Counted from the first letter of the stretch, positions 10,927 through 26,400 are shown. The stretch: DNA of 64,000 nt from Onchocerca lupi (GCA_028564675.1 JAOVVO010000247.1:1-64000); one strand, 5' to 3'. Numbers and translations are program-made. Notes: generated from the letters alone by a model not told the origin.

Positions 10927-13900
10927 CTAAAATTGTTTTATAGTTAAAAGTAAAACATGAAACAGTAAAGTAGCTGCTAAAAGAATGCTCTGAATTTTTG
11001 AATTTAAATACAAGAGCCAGAAATCTCATTTCTACAAATCCCGAAATCATTTACATATAAAGACCGACTTAAAAAAAAAAAAAAATACCTTAATACGTTC
11101 ATGTTTAATTCGACCTATACGGAACTCTGGATAATGGTCATCTCTACGACTTCCAGCAAGATTCGGTACTGCTACAGCACTTGTAGCACCACGAGATTGT
11201 TCAAGCATCTGTTAAATGCACATTAAATATTCTGAGTAATATGTTCACCGTTTCGAGCTAGCTGATCAAACACATCGTTACAACTGTTAGCATTAAAATT
11301 CTGCAATGGGGAGCTGGTTTTGACGCACAAATCAAGATAATAAGTTTTATACCTGATCGTGACGAGTCTGTAGCCATACAATCGAACGCGAAGTGCCAAA
11401 TGCGGTAGCTCGAAAATAATTATTTCTATAAAAAAATGAAATGGGACAACGATATTCGAAGAACTATTAACTGCATCACAGTAAAACAGTATTTTCATAT
11501 CCTCTCATTCTTATATCTTCTATTAGACGAACTCCAATTTTTCAGTTCACAGTGTCTTACCCGACACTGTAGGAAACACTGTGCATTAAAAAAAGAACAC
11601 GTTTAGGAGAAAACAAAAATCTTAACTTTCGAAATTTAATCATTTGAATCAAATTAGCCAACAACTACAGCAGAGTGCTATAATCTGTATAAAAGCAACA
11701 GCAGCACCAAATGATGATCGCAGCGAAGGCTAACCTTGTTTCGACACTAAATAAACACGGATATTTGAAAACGAGTTCATCGCACCAAGGAGGTAAAGCT
11801 CTTGCAGAAACAATTAATGGATCTGCCAATTCTTGCATCAGTTTTTGAGTCAATTTTTCACTAACAAAAATATCTGTCGTCATATCATATTCCATCATAT
11901 TTGCACTAATTTGATATAATTTTGAAAGAACAACCAATGTCTGAAACTTGTGCTTAAGATTTGCTTAATTTGTATAGACTTTAATTTTTCAGTAACGACC
12001 TTTATACTGAGTGCTTGATCTATTGATTTATTAATGAAATAAAAAGCAAACAGCATAAAACAAGAGATTCAGAACAGTAAATTCTATCACTCGTCACCAC
12101 ATGGTGTTTTTCGAATATATAAAAAAAAAAAGATAAACGAAGCCTGATATATAACGCAACAACTACCACGCTTATACCAATGAAAAAAATAAAAACCAAA
12201 AATCTGAACCCGTTAAATAATTGAACTTACATGAGCAACATTTTCTGGGATATCATTCATTTCTGCAACTTTTTTATTAACCGTCCGAGGAAGTTCATTA
12301 TTATCACATGCATCTCCATAAATCAATGTGTATGTCGGCTCCCAAACACGCCTTGTTCTTTCATTTTTCTGCAGTATTATTCAAAACTGAATCACTAAAA
12401 CCCAAATTTGAACATAATGATGAATTATTAAGTGTTTTTTAATAATGCAATCCTAGAGAACTAATGGATGCATTACATAGTAAATGCAATACCCTGAATT
12501 CCATTGACCAAATTCGGTAACTGAATATGATATATATATATAAACCAAAAGTATTGTACAGTATGGCCATTATCAATACATAGCAAAAGAATATCTAAGA
12601 GTATTAATTATTTATCTTCATAATTTCACCTGTCCCCACTCAACACTTTGAATAAGTTGCTGGAGGTAGAAAAATATGGATCTATCATTATCATCCAGTT
12701 CGACTGCAACATTATTGATATTCGCTAAATTAGGTCCTTGAAGATATAGACGCAACTCTGGTTCCTGAAAAACAAAATCGAATATATAAGTGATTTAGCA
12801 AATTTATTTCTTAAAACATACTTTCTCTTCTGAATGCAGTACTGAACCGCCAGAAGGAAACGCCGCTTCATTCTGAGACTCATTGATATCATGTGGCAGC
12901 TCAACATCCTGGATCTGCAACAGCGATCATATTATTCATTACATTATTATTATCATTAAATTTACCTACATTGACAATAAAGTAAACCATATGAAGGTTG
13001 ATATATAAATTACACAGAAAAGCACCTAACAATTTGCAGCGCATTGTATAGCATGTTATGAAATACAGCAATAAACGCAAGATACCTGATTGACATTTGT
13101 TCTACCAGGACGAGGATCGAAAGCAGGAATTAAAGCAGGTAGCTGGTGCTTCAAAACGAACTCATCATCCCAGTTCCGACTGAGACCTCTTCTACTCTGT
13201 TTGTTATCACTTGGGGAAGTTGATACTCGTAAACCTCGATCATTTATCAATCTTCCAGCCTCGCCCATTACAATCTTTAAATGAAAAATAAAGTAGCAAC
13301 CACAAAGAATTCATCAGGAAGAAGAAAGAAACGAATTCCAACTGAAACATACAAATTTTCTCATTTCGAAATATTTTCTACATTGGTATCTATACACATC
13401 CAACTAGTCATAATAAAGACTAAAGTGACAAATTGACTGAATGTAAAAAAAAATTCCGACCTGCTTCCAACTCAGTTTCAGTTCTCCACTGGATCCAGTG
13501 CTTGCTCCACTAGACTGCCTACGAAGAGCAGCTGCTGCTTGTGCCAGCGCCTCAACAGATAAACCACTTGCATATTCTTCATCACAGTCATCTTCATTGC
13601 CTTCATCTTGCATTTCATCGTCATATATGTCATCCTAAAATGAATGTGAACAAGTGAAATGATCCAAACAAATGGGTTTGAAATTTCCAGGCAATAAATT
13701 ATAATAATCATCTGTTGCAACTATCAAAAAGATATTTTTGTATTCAGCCTGACAGACTGAATCAGACACCTATTTTTGTTGTCTCTCAATTTATCACAGG
13801 GAATATAAAAAAACCCTTCTCAATATCGAAAACATAGAGCAGTGATTATTGAAATGTGATACTGAACTACAATCGACTATTCCTGAAATAGATGAAAGTA

Positions 13901-16510
13901 ATACACTCAATGAAGACCTCAATTTCTTCTAACTCGAGACCATTCAGAGAACCACCAGAATCAATGATTTGTTGCATAACAACAGTGCGTAAAACATCTG
14001 CGTAACTACCTAAACGTGAACGGAAACTGCCTCCACTACTCTGCATACTGCGTCGTGAGTCTAAAATGCAGATATTTATCTGTATTAAATTGAAAAAAAA
14101 TCATTAATGATCAGTCACAACCTTCTTTATAATTAACTTTGGATATATTTTCAACACACAATCTTTGTCACAACAAAGTATACAAAACGTAGTTAAATAT
14201 AATAAAATATCAAAGAAAAGAACATAACAAAAAAATGAAAACCGAAAAAATGAGAGGGTTGAAGAGTCCAGAAAGAGAAAAAAATGCACTTTCTACTCTT
14301 GTACACCAATAAATTGAAATAAAAAAGGTAAAAATACATACAAGCAGCTGACTGTGTCCCAGAAACTGATCGGGAACCCGTTCCAAACGAAGGCCTACTA
14401 GGTGGTACCTTTTGGGAACCACCTGACTGATTTGATCCAGTTGCTTCCATCGAAGGCTCAACTTTATCGGAAGCATCTTCCTCTAAATATTTGCACATAA
14501 TTAACCACCAGTAAACACAACAGATGGTCCAAAAGTAGGAGAATGAAATTAATTCAACTTAGAATTTTTTAGAAATGATATTTTTTAAGTTTTCCTCTGG
14601 CACCTGTCAATATCCTCTCTATACATTTCATAATAAAATTACTGAAATCTGACCTTAAAGTAAAGTACAAGAAAAAAAAATGCAACGAAATATGGACCTG
14701 GAAATTGTCTTCGTGAACAAGAACTTGAAGATGCTCTGCCATCAGTTGAATAAAAAACTGCGCTACCACCAGTCGATGTTTCATCTGTTACTACTTCACG
14801 ATGACCACTATTTTCTTCAGCTGTAATCATAAACAAGAAATGAAGAGATGAAACAACAATCCAAAAAAGAATATAGTAAATTGACATTCTTTTGTTGTAA
14901 ACATTAAGATGATAATTCGTCACCTCTAAACATTTCATGTCTCAGCAAAACAATAAGAACCAAGATGTCAAGAAAAAAAAATTGCTAGCATGCGAAACAT
15001 AAGTTCTAATCGATGTATATAACCAGTACTTATGATTTTTCGTCCAACATTGAATGACTGCAACATCATGGGTACCAACGAGATTTTCACAGGTTCCAGA
15101 GGAAACGTATTTCCTTGCATGCCTGAGAGATCTTCTCCTCCTCGTTTCCAACTATCTTCTAGTCTGCTTTCATTCGATTCACTATCTATAACAAAAATGA
15201 AGAATAAAAAAAAAAAAAACGATTTTCGAAATATTTGGCTGAATAACTCGACATTTATTTTGTTTAAATTAATTCCTACAAAAACTAAGTTTCAATCTTC
15301 CGTTAAAAAACCTCAACACTAGCAAAATCGATTTTGAAGAGAAATAATTACCGGCAATTGATGTGATAACATCGATACGATCACTGATTTCACTACTCAT
15401 ATCGGCATTTCTGCGAATGATTTCATGCGTCAGTGCTCCAAATGATTCGTCCATTATTCGTTCATCCTCTTCATTGAATAAATATCGCCGAATAGATTCA
15501 CGTATTGCTATAATAAACCGTCATTTCTTATACATGCCGACTGACACTTTCAGAAGAATCTTTCGTTTTGACACATCAGCTGGGAAATTTTTACCATCTG
15601 GATGACTGAATCAAAATGTACTGATCTCTCATATAAGACAAAATAATGAAACTGAAACTGCAAATTGTAGATCCCATGTACTGTTCTAGCAATTGAAAAT
15701 ACGTTCAAGCAATCATTAGTAGAGAAAACTTACCAAGTTTTACTTATATATACAATAAGAAAGATGCACAACTTTTGCTACTTATTTGATTTGCTCCGTT
15801 TCATTTCAGTTGCCAAGCATAGAAAATTAGTAGTCAAGAGTGACTATAAGGAAGCAGTTGAGATAAATGGATTTCGATGAAAGCCTACCATTATCATTTG
15901 CATTATTCAGGCTTGAACCGCTTCCCGCAAGTGCAAATCGACGTAAACTACGAAGGGGATCGTTGGCCAAATCTTGCAAGATATTCCGCACCAAATCATC
16001 GTCTCCAGACACCAACACTTGATCAGCACTTGACATTGTTCCCGATTGTTGAAGCTGTCGTAAAACAACCAAATTTGGAGCGCTGATACTCAAACTACAT
16101 GAATAGTGATATAAGAGCAAACACTGGGCATGATATTGTAAATGGAATTTCAATCCATGCTAGATTTCCTCAAACATAAAGGATATCTAGCAGAAATTTC
16201 CATAAAAATACAATACTGTGGAGTTATATTTCCATTTGTCCTTATTTTTATTAAAGTGATATAGAAAAACAAGGAAAACCAGCTTACCTGGCTAAATTTC
16301 GCGCATTCGCTTCCTCCAATGATCTAGTAATACTGTTGTTTACTGAAGCCGGATCATTTTGTACAGTGGATTTAACCGAATCTTGAGAATTTGAACATGT
16401 GTCACGTTGCTTAATTACTTGGGTTTTTCCAAAGATTTCACGATTTTCATCAAGTAACATGGGCTGAGAGCCACCAACGTGTGTGCTTCAAATCTTTGAT
16501 TCAACGAACG

Positions 16511-16543
<33 letters not shown>

Positions 16544-19500
16544 AAGTATAGCCTTAAAATATCTTGAAGAAGGAGCCAGAATTAACAATATTCTCATCTA
16601 ATTTTTTGTTTATTGGAGTTGGATTACTTCGTACAGTGGATTTAATCGAATCTTGACAATATCACACCTCGTTTTCAGAGAAACATTCACATCATGTGCC
16701 TGCTCGATAACTGTGACTGCACCATCAAAACTTTCAAAACTGGTATCCAAGCCAGCATAGTTATTCGTCGAAACGCTTTCTTGATCAGTATCGACCGCTG
16801 TTGAAGAGTCTGAAGTTATGAGGAAATTAACTTTTGTAAATCGATTAATAAAGAAAATATTCGTTTATCGACAAATAATGATGAAATGTGAAAGTGGGTT
16901 ATACTTGAAATTGAAAAAAAAAAAATTTCCATTCAGGTGCATTTATTACAGGAAATATAAACACTGTAAGAACGGTGAAAAAAGTGAGCTATGAGGCAAC
17001 TGTCCGAAAGCACACTGGTAATGGCAATATTTTTGAAAATAATTCCGAATTTTATGTACCTGTTTCTCACCGATAACATCGGCCAGCGATCTTTTCCTAC
17101 TTATATATTATACTCTTTTCTACTTCATATACTGCTTCCTATTACGAGAATAGAGAAAACAAGTCAAGTCTGGACTAGATATGACGGATAATGGAGAAAG
17201 CGTGAAAAGGATAGTCTGATACAAACTGCAAATCTACCGCAAAATGGAGCATACACAAACTGTTGGCGAATCAAAATAAAAACAATCAGCATGTTATTAT
17301 TCCAAAAATATATAGAAAAATGATTGCTACCAATTGTATGCTCACTCTCAACTCCAGGTATATCATCCGAAACGACTTCCGGAATATGATCATCGAAGAC
17401 TTTTGAACGTGCCAATAAATTTTCTAAAGATGGTGTCTGATGCTGCAAAGATTCCGCACTCGCTGCCTGATTCGTTGATGCTACGGACGCTCGCTTCTCT
17501 GCCTCAGACCCCTGAAATTGCAGCAAAAAATTTCTGGGCTCCATAAGTTTTATGCAAAGCTGCTGGCATCTCGTCCACAGTGTCCAATTAATTAATGAAC
17601 ATTTTCAATTGAAGGACAATCATATTTTGAAGGATTATAGTGTGACAATCAAACAAAATATCAATAACATTCATATATCGGTAAATGAATGGGTATTTAG
17701 TGTTATTTAACGAGAAACTATTTTTACGCAGATCATACAAACCAAATTTTTACATCAAACAAATTTGTAGTTGACATCGATTTTTGTGCGATAGTTGAAG
17801 ATAGCTGATTTGTAGTGATAACCTTAGCATCAGAAGTGCCTAAAAATATGCCGACTTTACATTATTAGACAAGTACCTTGAAAAAACAATATTTGAAGAC
17901 ATAATTGAAATTGAATTCAATCATTCCAATACTGATTATAGAGTTTTCTTAACAGATTGTTTCAGACTTACTTCCGCCTTCTTCTGCATTAATTTCTGAT
18001 TTTTGTGAATTAGGACAGTCCAAACCATTTGTGCAGTCTTTTGTACGGTGATCTTGTGAACCGCAATGAAGACAAGAGTCGGATATGTTTCGATCAAAAC
18101 CTCAAAATAAACTTAAATGGCAATAATAGCGTCGAATACCTTAGTTTCGTTTCGAACTAACATGAATCAGAATGTGAAAAAGTTGTTCTTTGATAAATTT
18201 TTATTAAACCGTGCATGTTTCATTGATTACCGAAAGCAATTCCGCAAAAATGAGCTCAAAGCTTAAAAAACTTCGTTAACAACCAATATAATAAACAGAA
18301 AAATAAAACAGACCACCCATTTCAGCGCTGTTACGTGAACTGATACTCTGATGATATCGGGAAAAAGATGCACCGCCAGATTTTACTTTTCTTAATGTTC
18401 CTGTGGGACTACAATCCATAAAACCGCGCGGAACTGGAGGAAGCTGCCTTCTGAAAATAAAATAAAACTGTTTACTCATAAAGCTTCAGAAAAAAAAGTT
18501 CTCATGAATGTAATGCAATTTTAAAACTAATCTAGAATTTAATTTTATTGGCATAAGAAATATTAAAAAAGAAATTCTCTTACGCGAATCCTGGAGGAAC
18601 TTGACCGCTACTGGTGGAAGATAATGTTACTGCAGCATGATTCTCTCGTCGGGTACCAACTACTCGAAAGCCTCGACGTAAACCCTAAAACCTTTTCTTT
18701 GGAAAATATCAGCAGTTGAACAAGATGCTTTCGAGGAAAATATTTTAAAATGCGAAACTTACAGATGTCCATTCGATAGATTTCAGTTCAATATCATATT
18801 TCCCATCAGCACCAAAGCGATAAGAATTCGACGTACAATCATCCCACTGAACATCAACCCAACCTAAATTTTGTAATTTCATTCTTCGTTCTAAAAATGA
18901 TGGTTAGCTATGGCTAAACCAAAAATTACCATTATCAATGACGGAAATGACCGTGCCCTCCATATTACTCCCCTGATCATCCCATTTCCAATCCGGGCCT
19001 CGAACTACACGACTGCCTACCGGACATACCATTGCATCAGGTACGTTAGCTATACGGACTCCTCGTCCTGTTATATTTGCTGCTAGCAAACGTGAACCAC
19101 GCCGATAGCGAAATGTTCTAGAACTCCGACAAACATATTTTGAAGAAAATGTAAAACAATTTTATTGAAATAGGACTGAAACGAAAGCCTGAGCTTTATC
19201 TTTCGCTTGAAATTTTATAATAAAATTATAAAAGAATAAATTGACTCTTTAAATTAAAAAGCAATTCAATTTACAAAGTGGTTCAATAGAAACTATACAG
19301 AAAAGCAATATGGATATCTTTTTTAAGAACTCCGAACATAAAGAGCTACTTCAGATACAATCAACCAAACCTGTTTTTCATCGCATTTGTCGTACTGTGC
19401 ATTAAATCAGACTCAACAATACCACTGACAATTTTATTATTAGTTTGGCCGCCAGGCAAATGTAGAACACTAGCATCATTAAGTGAGGTCGCCATACGTA

Positions 19501-20604
19501 TGTCAGCATTAGTTGAAGCTAGCGGTGCTTCATTAGCGCTGCTCTCCTTCACTGATATTTCCTTAGTACTAGCGATACATTTTTTGGATCGCCTGTTGCT
19601 CATACTTGGTTTTTCTTCTAACATTTTAAAATCATCAACCTGAATAAAATATTTCTGCAATCACAGAAATAAAAAAAGCATGAAGATCGGTTCAACTTCT
19701 GTTAACGAAAATCACTCTTGTGAATACATCATACGTCTAATTTACAACTTTGAAGCATTTTACTAATATTTCCCTTCCTTTTGATTAGTCCTTAAAAAGA
19801 TAGGATGAAATACATGGTAGCGAACCTCTATGTTCACCATAGATAACAGGGCAAAAAAATAACTTCGAAGCATTAATGCTTACCACGACATCAACAACAT
19901 CACCATATATTTCAAAACCCGATAGCGACAAATAATGATTCTGATTACTAGCATTCTTGCCATTTTGTGCAATGCGAATATATCGATAGGGACCTAAAAT
20001 AACGGTTCACAACTTCTATTTATGCTGAACAGACATAAATCTCAATATGTCGTAAACATAGTAAAAATGAATCCATTAAAATGATAAAAAAGCTCTTAGA
20101 GCAACTAAGCTCTTAAACACACCTTTACCCTCTGGACAAACAATTGGCCATGTTGCTGTCGAACCAGGATAATTTAAAGAAGTGTCGTTTTCATGTACTA
20201 CAAGTACATCCCATATTTGACCATTATGAGAAGCCTATAAAAATAAAAACACAATACACAAAATTAGAACCAAGATTTCTCCTTTAAAACTTATATGTTT
20301 ATCCACTTCAATTTACGCATCCAAAAGAACAAATTTTAATCAATTAAATTCTTCTGAAATTTCACTATCCAATGTTTCAGCTAAAAATTTTCGATTTCCG
20401 AAGCATCATAATAAAACCTGCAAAAGCCAATTGCGAAGAGCAGATCGTCCGTAACCACGAGCATGGCGGAGGGTATAAGTATTTGGATAAAAATATACAC
20501 CAAGGTCGATCGTAAAGTAAGCGTTTCTACAAACGAATTGATTACAACGTTAATATTCTAAAATATCTCTAAAAACCATAAAATATAAGCTTATTTTCTT
20601 ATTT

Positions 20605-20642
<38 letters not shown>

Positions 20643-23374
20643 GACTTATCGTCAGAAGTGTGACAATTGAGGGCGTCACGACTTAGAATGTCCTCATGCT
20701 GGCCATACGGTAAACGTTCACCATCTGAACTTGTCACAAAAACAACATGAACGCTTGCTGGATTCGTCCATTCAGCTACCGTTTTGCCATTTGTTCCCAG
20801 CCAGTAAATTATACCTGAAAGGATTGCCCGAAATAAAGGTCATGATATAAATCCCATAGAAAAACGTACTATAAAAATACAGCACGTCTTTAGTACCCAT
20901 TTCTAAATATTGGCGCCAATCTAAACGATGAATAGTATGAAATGGGACAGTCCAAGATCGTCATCGTATGAGGAATCCGAGCAGTTCGCTAAAACAATGT
21001 CTGTTTCCAACCAAAGGATACATAATTACAGCATTATGTTAAAAGAGCGTGCCCAACTGTAGCATTCATGATGGTCAGGTTTTCTCGATTTTAAAAGTGG
21101 CAAATACGCATCAGATCAAGGGTTAAAATTATGACCAAAAAGAAATATATAAACCAAAAATAATGGAAAACCTCTATCATCAAAATCATTAGTGTAAGTA
21201 AATGAAATTTTCGTTCCACGTTTTTTGGCGTTTCTTATTTCCTCCACAAAATGAAAGGTTTCACGCCCTCGATCATACCACTGTTTAGCAACCATTCGCA
21301 AAATATAATACTTCAACTGCTTCACTGTACTTAGCGGTTCTATTTTCATTGTTCTACCCGATCTTAAAATTTATAAAGCCGAAATAGTTGGAACATTTCA
21401 TAAACGATGTCTATGCTTCCTACATGACTGTGAGTGTCTCTAATGAAATTTTCCCAATTTAGTAAAATATTAAAAATAAGTTCGCTTAAGGAATTTAGTA
21501 CGAAACTATACTTCACAATGAATCCCTTAAACTAATGTTTTAATCGTAATTACGATCTAACGCACGTATACTTCTTACTTGCACTATGAAAAATTACCGA
21601 TCTAATAACTGCATCTGAGACGGTGTATTCGGATTAAACTGTTCCAATTTTAATTTAATACGGCGATTGAGTAATTGTAAACCAAACGATGAACCACCGG
21701 GAGTGTCATATAAATATTGGGGAAATTTTTCTACTGCATCTAGAATCGACACCATTTTACACACAAGGGCGGACAATGAACGTTGGTCTGCGAAAACCTA
21801 AAAGGACGTTTATGGTTGAGAAAAAAAAAAGCAAGTGCCATAAAATAGAATAAATGAATAGCAGAGGTATACAAAAATTAAAAAGTCACGAAATAATGTA
21901 ACATTCAAAAAAAGAAATAAATGAATATGTTAACCCTTTGAAAAATGATTGCTACTTCACAATCTGTGTCCTTTTGTACCAATTTCAGAAACGCCAATAA
22001 AGCGTCAACAATTCCCGATATCGACAACTCAAAAGTTGACAACAGACGATCGTTAACAACTGAAGAACGCATACATTTCAAGGCTGCCTCTAGTTCCGAA
22101 AGCATATGTCCTGGCAATCGACCATTTTTTCGCTGGCAAATTTCCTTAAACAAAATCAATTGCTTTAACGAGAATCTAAATTTTTGTGAGTTAATTACTG
22201 TGTCCCCAACAAAACAATATCCCGAACTTTAAGTACGAAACATTCTATTTCGTTGGTTCACCATAGACTATTATGAGCCTTCCATCCACCTCGGCTTTTG
22301 CGATGCATGTTTGTTTGCTTGCGTCAGTCACAAACCTTAACTGTAGATGATGCTTTTTGCAATTCAACTAAGGCGTCCCGTGGCTTTGACTGAGCTTCTT
22401 TCAAATAATTGTCCCAAATTTCTTTCGCCATTTCTTGTAGTTTCGCTTTTTGAGTCTCTGCGCGGAAACGCAAACGTCGTCCTCCACCTCGTGCAGCCCA
22501 CCCAGTAACAAAGTCCAAACCTGAAATATACGGACGGATCTCTGAAAACAAAGATGGAATAAATTCTATTTTTTGGACAAATGTATTTCTAAATAAATGA
22601 AAATACAAGACTTATAATGGAATTTTACAACAAAAAGAATTCACCAATTCAAAAGATATGTTCAAACGAACCCAGAGTCCTCTCTGCTTGGAAACAGTGT
22701 TTTGTTTGTCGATTCGACTCGAAAATAAAACCTGGCAAATCCTCCACAATAATCAAACGTTGCTGATTTCCATCACGATTCGTTACAGTCAATTCATTAA
22801 CTTTTGGCGAAGCCAAAATCCAACTGCCAACTTCAATCTAAATATGTGTAATATTAGAACAATAAAATACCAAATCTAACTAGCTTAAATTCCTTATAAG
22901 CTTAATATATCGAAAAAATTCTTTTGATCTTCCTTGCGAGCAAATTCATATAATCTAATATGCTGTACAAAATTGTTTAAATGAAAACGAATACCGTTTT
23001 ATTAATATTAGGTACGCTAAATATCGAATGAAGCAAGCTGCCTGGCGGCACAGAATTTCGAGCTTTGGTGAGCTTATCCAAAAACTCACCGCGTGTTTCA
23101 GCATTGTCAGAACCAGCCTCTGGGCTTCCACTGCTAGAAGTATATGTTAAGCAAAAGTTGAATAACAGAGAAAAAACAATAACGACATGATGTAAATTTA
23201 AGACAAATGGAATACCTATACATAGTACTAAGCTGACCATCTAACATGAAGCGAAACCAGCCATTACTACCATCACTGAAAACAATATTGGTGAGACTAA
23301 GTGGAGAAGACGAAACAAGTTCCTAACTCAAGAACTGGAAAATCCAGGCATTCATAATGCTAGACTATTCTATT

Positions 23375-23410
<36 letters not shown>

Positions 23411-26400
23411 AAAGACCTGAACTCTACGGCCACAGCATCGCACCAAATGAAAAAAGAATCCCGACTTTTGATTAATCTCCAGTCTTTCCATCGATAGCTC
23501 TTATCTTGTACAATTTCCCAATTATCACCATTTGCCGACGAAAGATCATTATATTTGCAAGTCACTATAAAAATAACTATATATCCATGGGATTTGACGA
23601 GAAAGGAATGAGAATTATGCATTTGCAGGGCTCAATGAAATGGTACTTTCCAATACAGTGATAAATTTCACAGTGAATGACGGCAATTTTCTATTGAAAT
23701 TCCTTTCAAACTTCATCATTATTAACTGTTAGTCATGGAAGTTAAAAATGCCAACCCGATGTGATGGAATTAGTCTCAGACGTTATCGAAGTAGCAAATG
23801 GAGTTATGGCATTTGTATCTGCAGATGAAGTTACCTGCGTATTATGTGAATCATCATCCTGAAACATCTGTAGTTACAAATGCATTGAAGAACGAGACTG
23901 GAAAATTTTTAACGAAGAAAACACTACTGATAAGACACAAAAGAGTTAAAAGATGAAAGATTTTATGCTTTGATAATGAATTCTTCACAAATATTTAACT
24001 TACGTGGACAGAAACGCTGACCATAGCGCGATCATTTTTTTCCTTAGTAGACGATATAACCGTTAAAGACGATATATTTGTATCATCACAGTTTTTTGAC
24101 GGATTCGCTGCCAAATGCTGCTTATTCTTTATGTCAGAACTTCCATCTGCAACTGTTTATTAGTTACAAATCGCTATTTGCATAATCCTATGTAAGAACG
24201 TACACATACTTGCCTACCAGAAATATGAGTTTAAAAAAATCAGTAAACCTTGTGAAACTTCATCTGCTTTTGCAAGCATGCTATCCATGACTGTAATAGA
24301 TAAAGAGCTTGATATGCGACCACTCTCATCAATGACCATTGTTGGCACAGCATTACTTTTAACTGGTGTTACCGGTTGATTAGCAATAGCTTCGACTTTT
24401 TCAAAAATTCCAATGCGCACCAACTGCTCTAACCAAAAGTCGGTATTTTTCATAAATAGAGACTTGATAATCTGCAAAACTCAACTATAAATTGCTGTAT
24501 TTTGCTTATTCAAACTAACAATACGTCCACTGCCTATTGCACTTCCAATTGAATGTCAGTTTATTCAATTAAGAATGCCCATTTTAATTGCTCAGCACAA
24601 TTGTTTTCTGATCATAATCGTAAATAGAAACATTTTTTGGATCACGTATAACATTTATATGTCTTATTCCATGAAAAAGAAATTATGCAACTTGAGAGAT
24701 ATTATTGTTTCATTGCCAGTGAATGATATTTGTATGATCTCTGAGATTAGGCACATACTTGCAATACATTTTCATGCGATTCTGTATCATCCTCATGTTC
24801 CAAACCCATCATCAGAACGCTGACAAGATTTTCGGCAAGCCGTTGTCCACCAGAAAAACAATGGTCAGTCGAAATATCAATTCCACCGCTGTCATTCGCA
24901 ACCATCGATTCCATTGACTCAGGTGATATATGATGGACAGTTTTACGAAGCAGTGACAGAATGGATCTATGTACACTAGCACCGAGTGAACGCTATAAGT
25001 TATTGATAATTTGTTTACATAACAACAAACTGCAAAGGTAAATTGTTACTAATAATATGTTAAGAAATTGCAAACAAATATAGCCTTCAATTGTAATCCT
25101 AATTCAAGATGTAGGAAAATCTTGCAGTGGAAATGATGTTTAACGTTTGGCTTGTTGATATCTCAGAATAAATACTGTCAGTGACTTGATTACTAAAAAA
25201 TTGTAGCAATGTAAAACCAGATTTTACTTTTAAATAAGTGATGTGAGCTTTTGTATACCCTAAGCTTTTTTTAGGATCAACAGTGATTGTAGCGGAATAC
25301 TTGGTAGATTAATCATTATTAAAAAAGAAACGCATATAAATCAGTCAGTGAAATTCCGAAGCGATAATCACAAAATAAAGGAAAAATTATTTTACTTGAT
25401 AAACATCGCACAAAACTGGTAAAAGCTGTTCCAATAACTGACGCACGATCGCTGGATCGATCTTTTCACTTGCTGTTTCTCTTGTAGCATCGATTTTCCC
25501 TTTTATCTCTTTTACTAAACCAAAACTTTATAATAAGTACTGGTTGGCTAGTTATGTATTATTTGAATTCCACATTTGATGATTGCTCAGATATAAAATT
25601 CCACATCTACATTAGTTTTCCGGAAATCTAAGTTATTTTTTAATATTCCAATTTAAAAGTGTGTATTATATTTTAATACTGTGTAGATAATGAAGACAAT
25701 CAAATTTGTAGCAACTAGCAACAACTAATAAAACGACTAATTATCAAAATTACCTAATAATGGAAATTGATCAGAGCGATGCAGCAATTAACTTTCTCTA
25801 AAGGTATGAACTGAAAAATCTAATCACACAAACTAATAATTTTATCTGACCTTCATCAACTCTCTGCATATAAGTGCTTGGACTTTCCAGGATACTCGCT
25901 ACGAGTTGATGCTCCTCCTCACTTCTTTCGTGTGCTTTATCTAGTGCTGTTTTACCTTCCTCATCACGAAGATCAGGATTTGCTCCATATTTCAATAAAA
26001 TCTTCACAATCTTGAAACAAGAAGAAAGAACTACATGAGCTACACGAAGTTTCGAAATCAAAGAAAAAAACCAAAATTGATATAAAAATAGCTTACATCT
26101 GATCTGCCAAAACAGGCAGCATAATGCAACGATGACGACCGCTGGCCTTTATTTACATCGGCGCCTTTATCACACAAATATGTCACCATTTCGACAGTGC
26201 CAAATGCAGAAGACCAATTAAGCAAAGTTTGTCCCACATCATCCGTGAAATTTGCATCAACCTGCAGTGATATTAGAAATAGACTGTAGAACATGATTTT
26301 TAAAACAATTCAATCAATAACTGTTGAGCAAAAAAATACTTGCATCGGTGATGTTTAGGTCCTATTTAAATTAAGAGAAATTCAGATTAATAACTCTTAT

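Noticed and set aside
15541..15598. Exon-like segment in HECTD1 reading DGKNFPADVSKRKILLKVS
   Set aside because: Acceptor and reading look good, but no donor keeps the phase into the next exon, while skipping it joins the flanking exons perfectly.
17051..17101. Exon-like segment in HECTD1 with acceptor and GTACAT donor
   Set aside because: Its length changes the phase and produces a stop in the next exon; direct joining of 17331 to 16810 is in frame.
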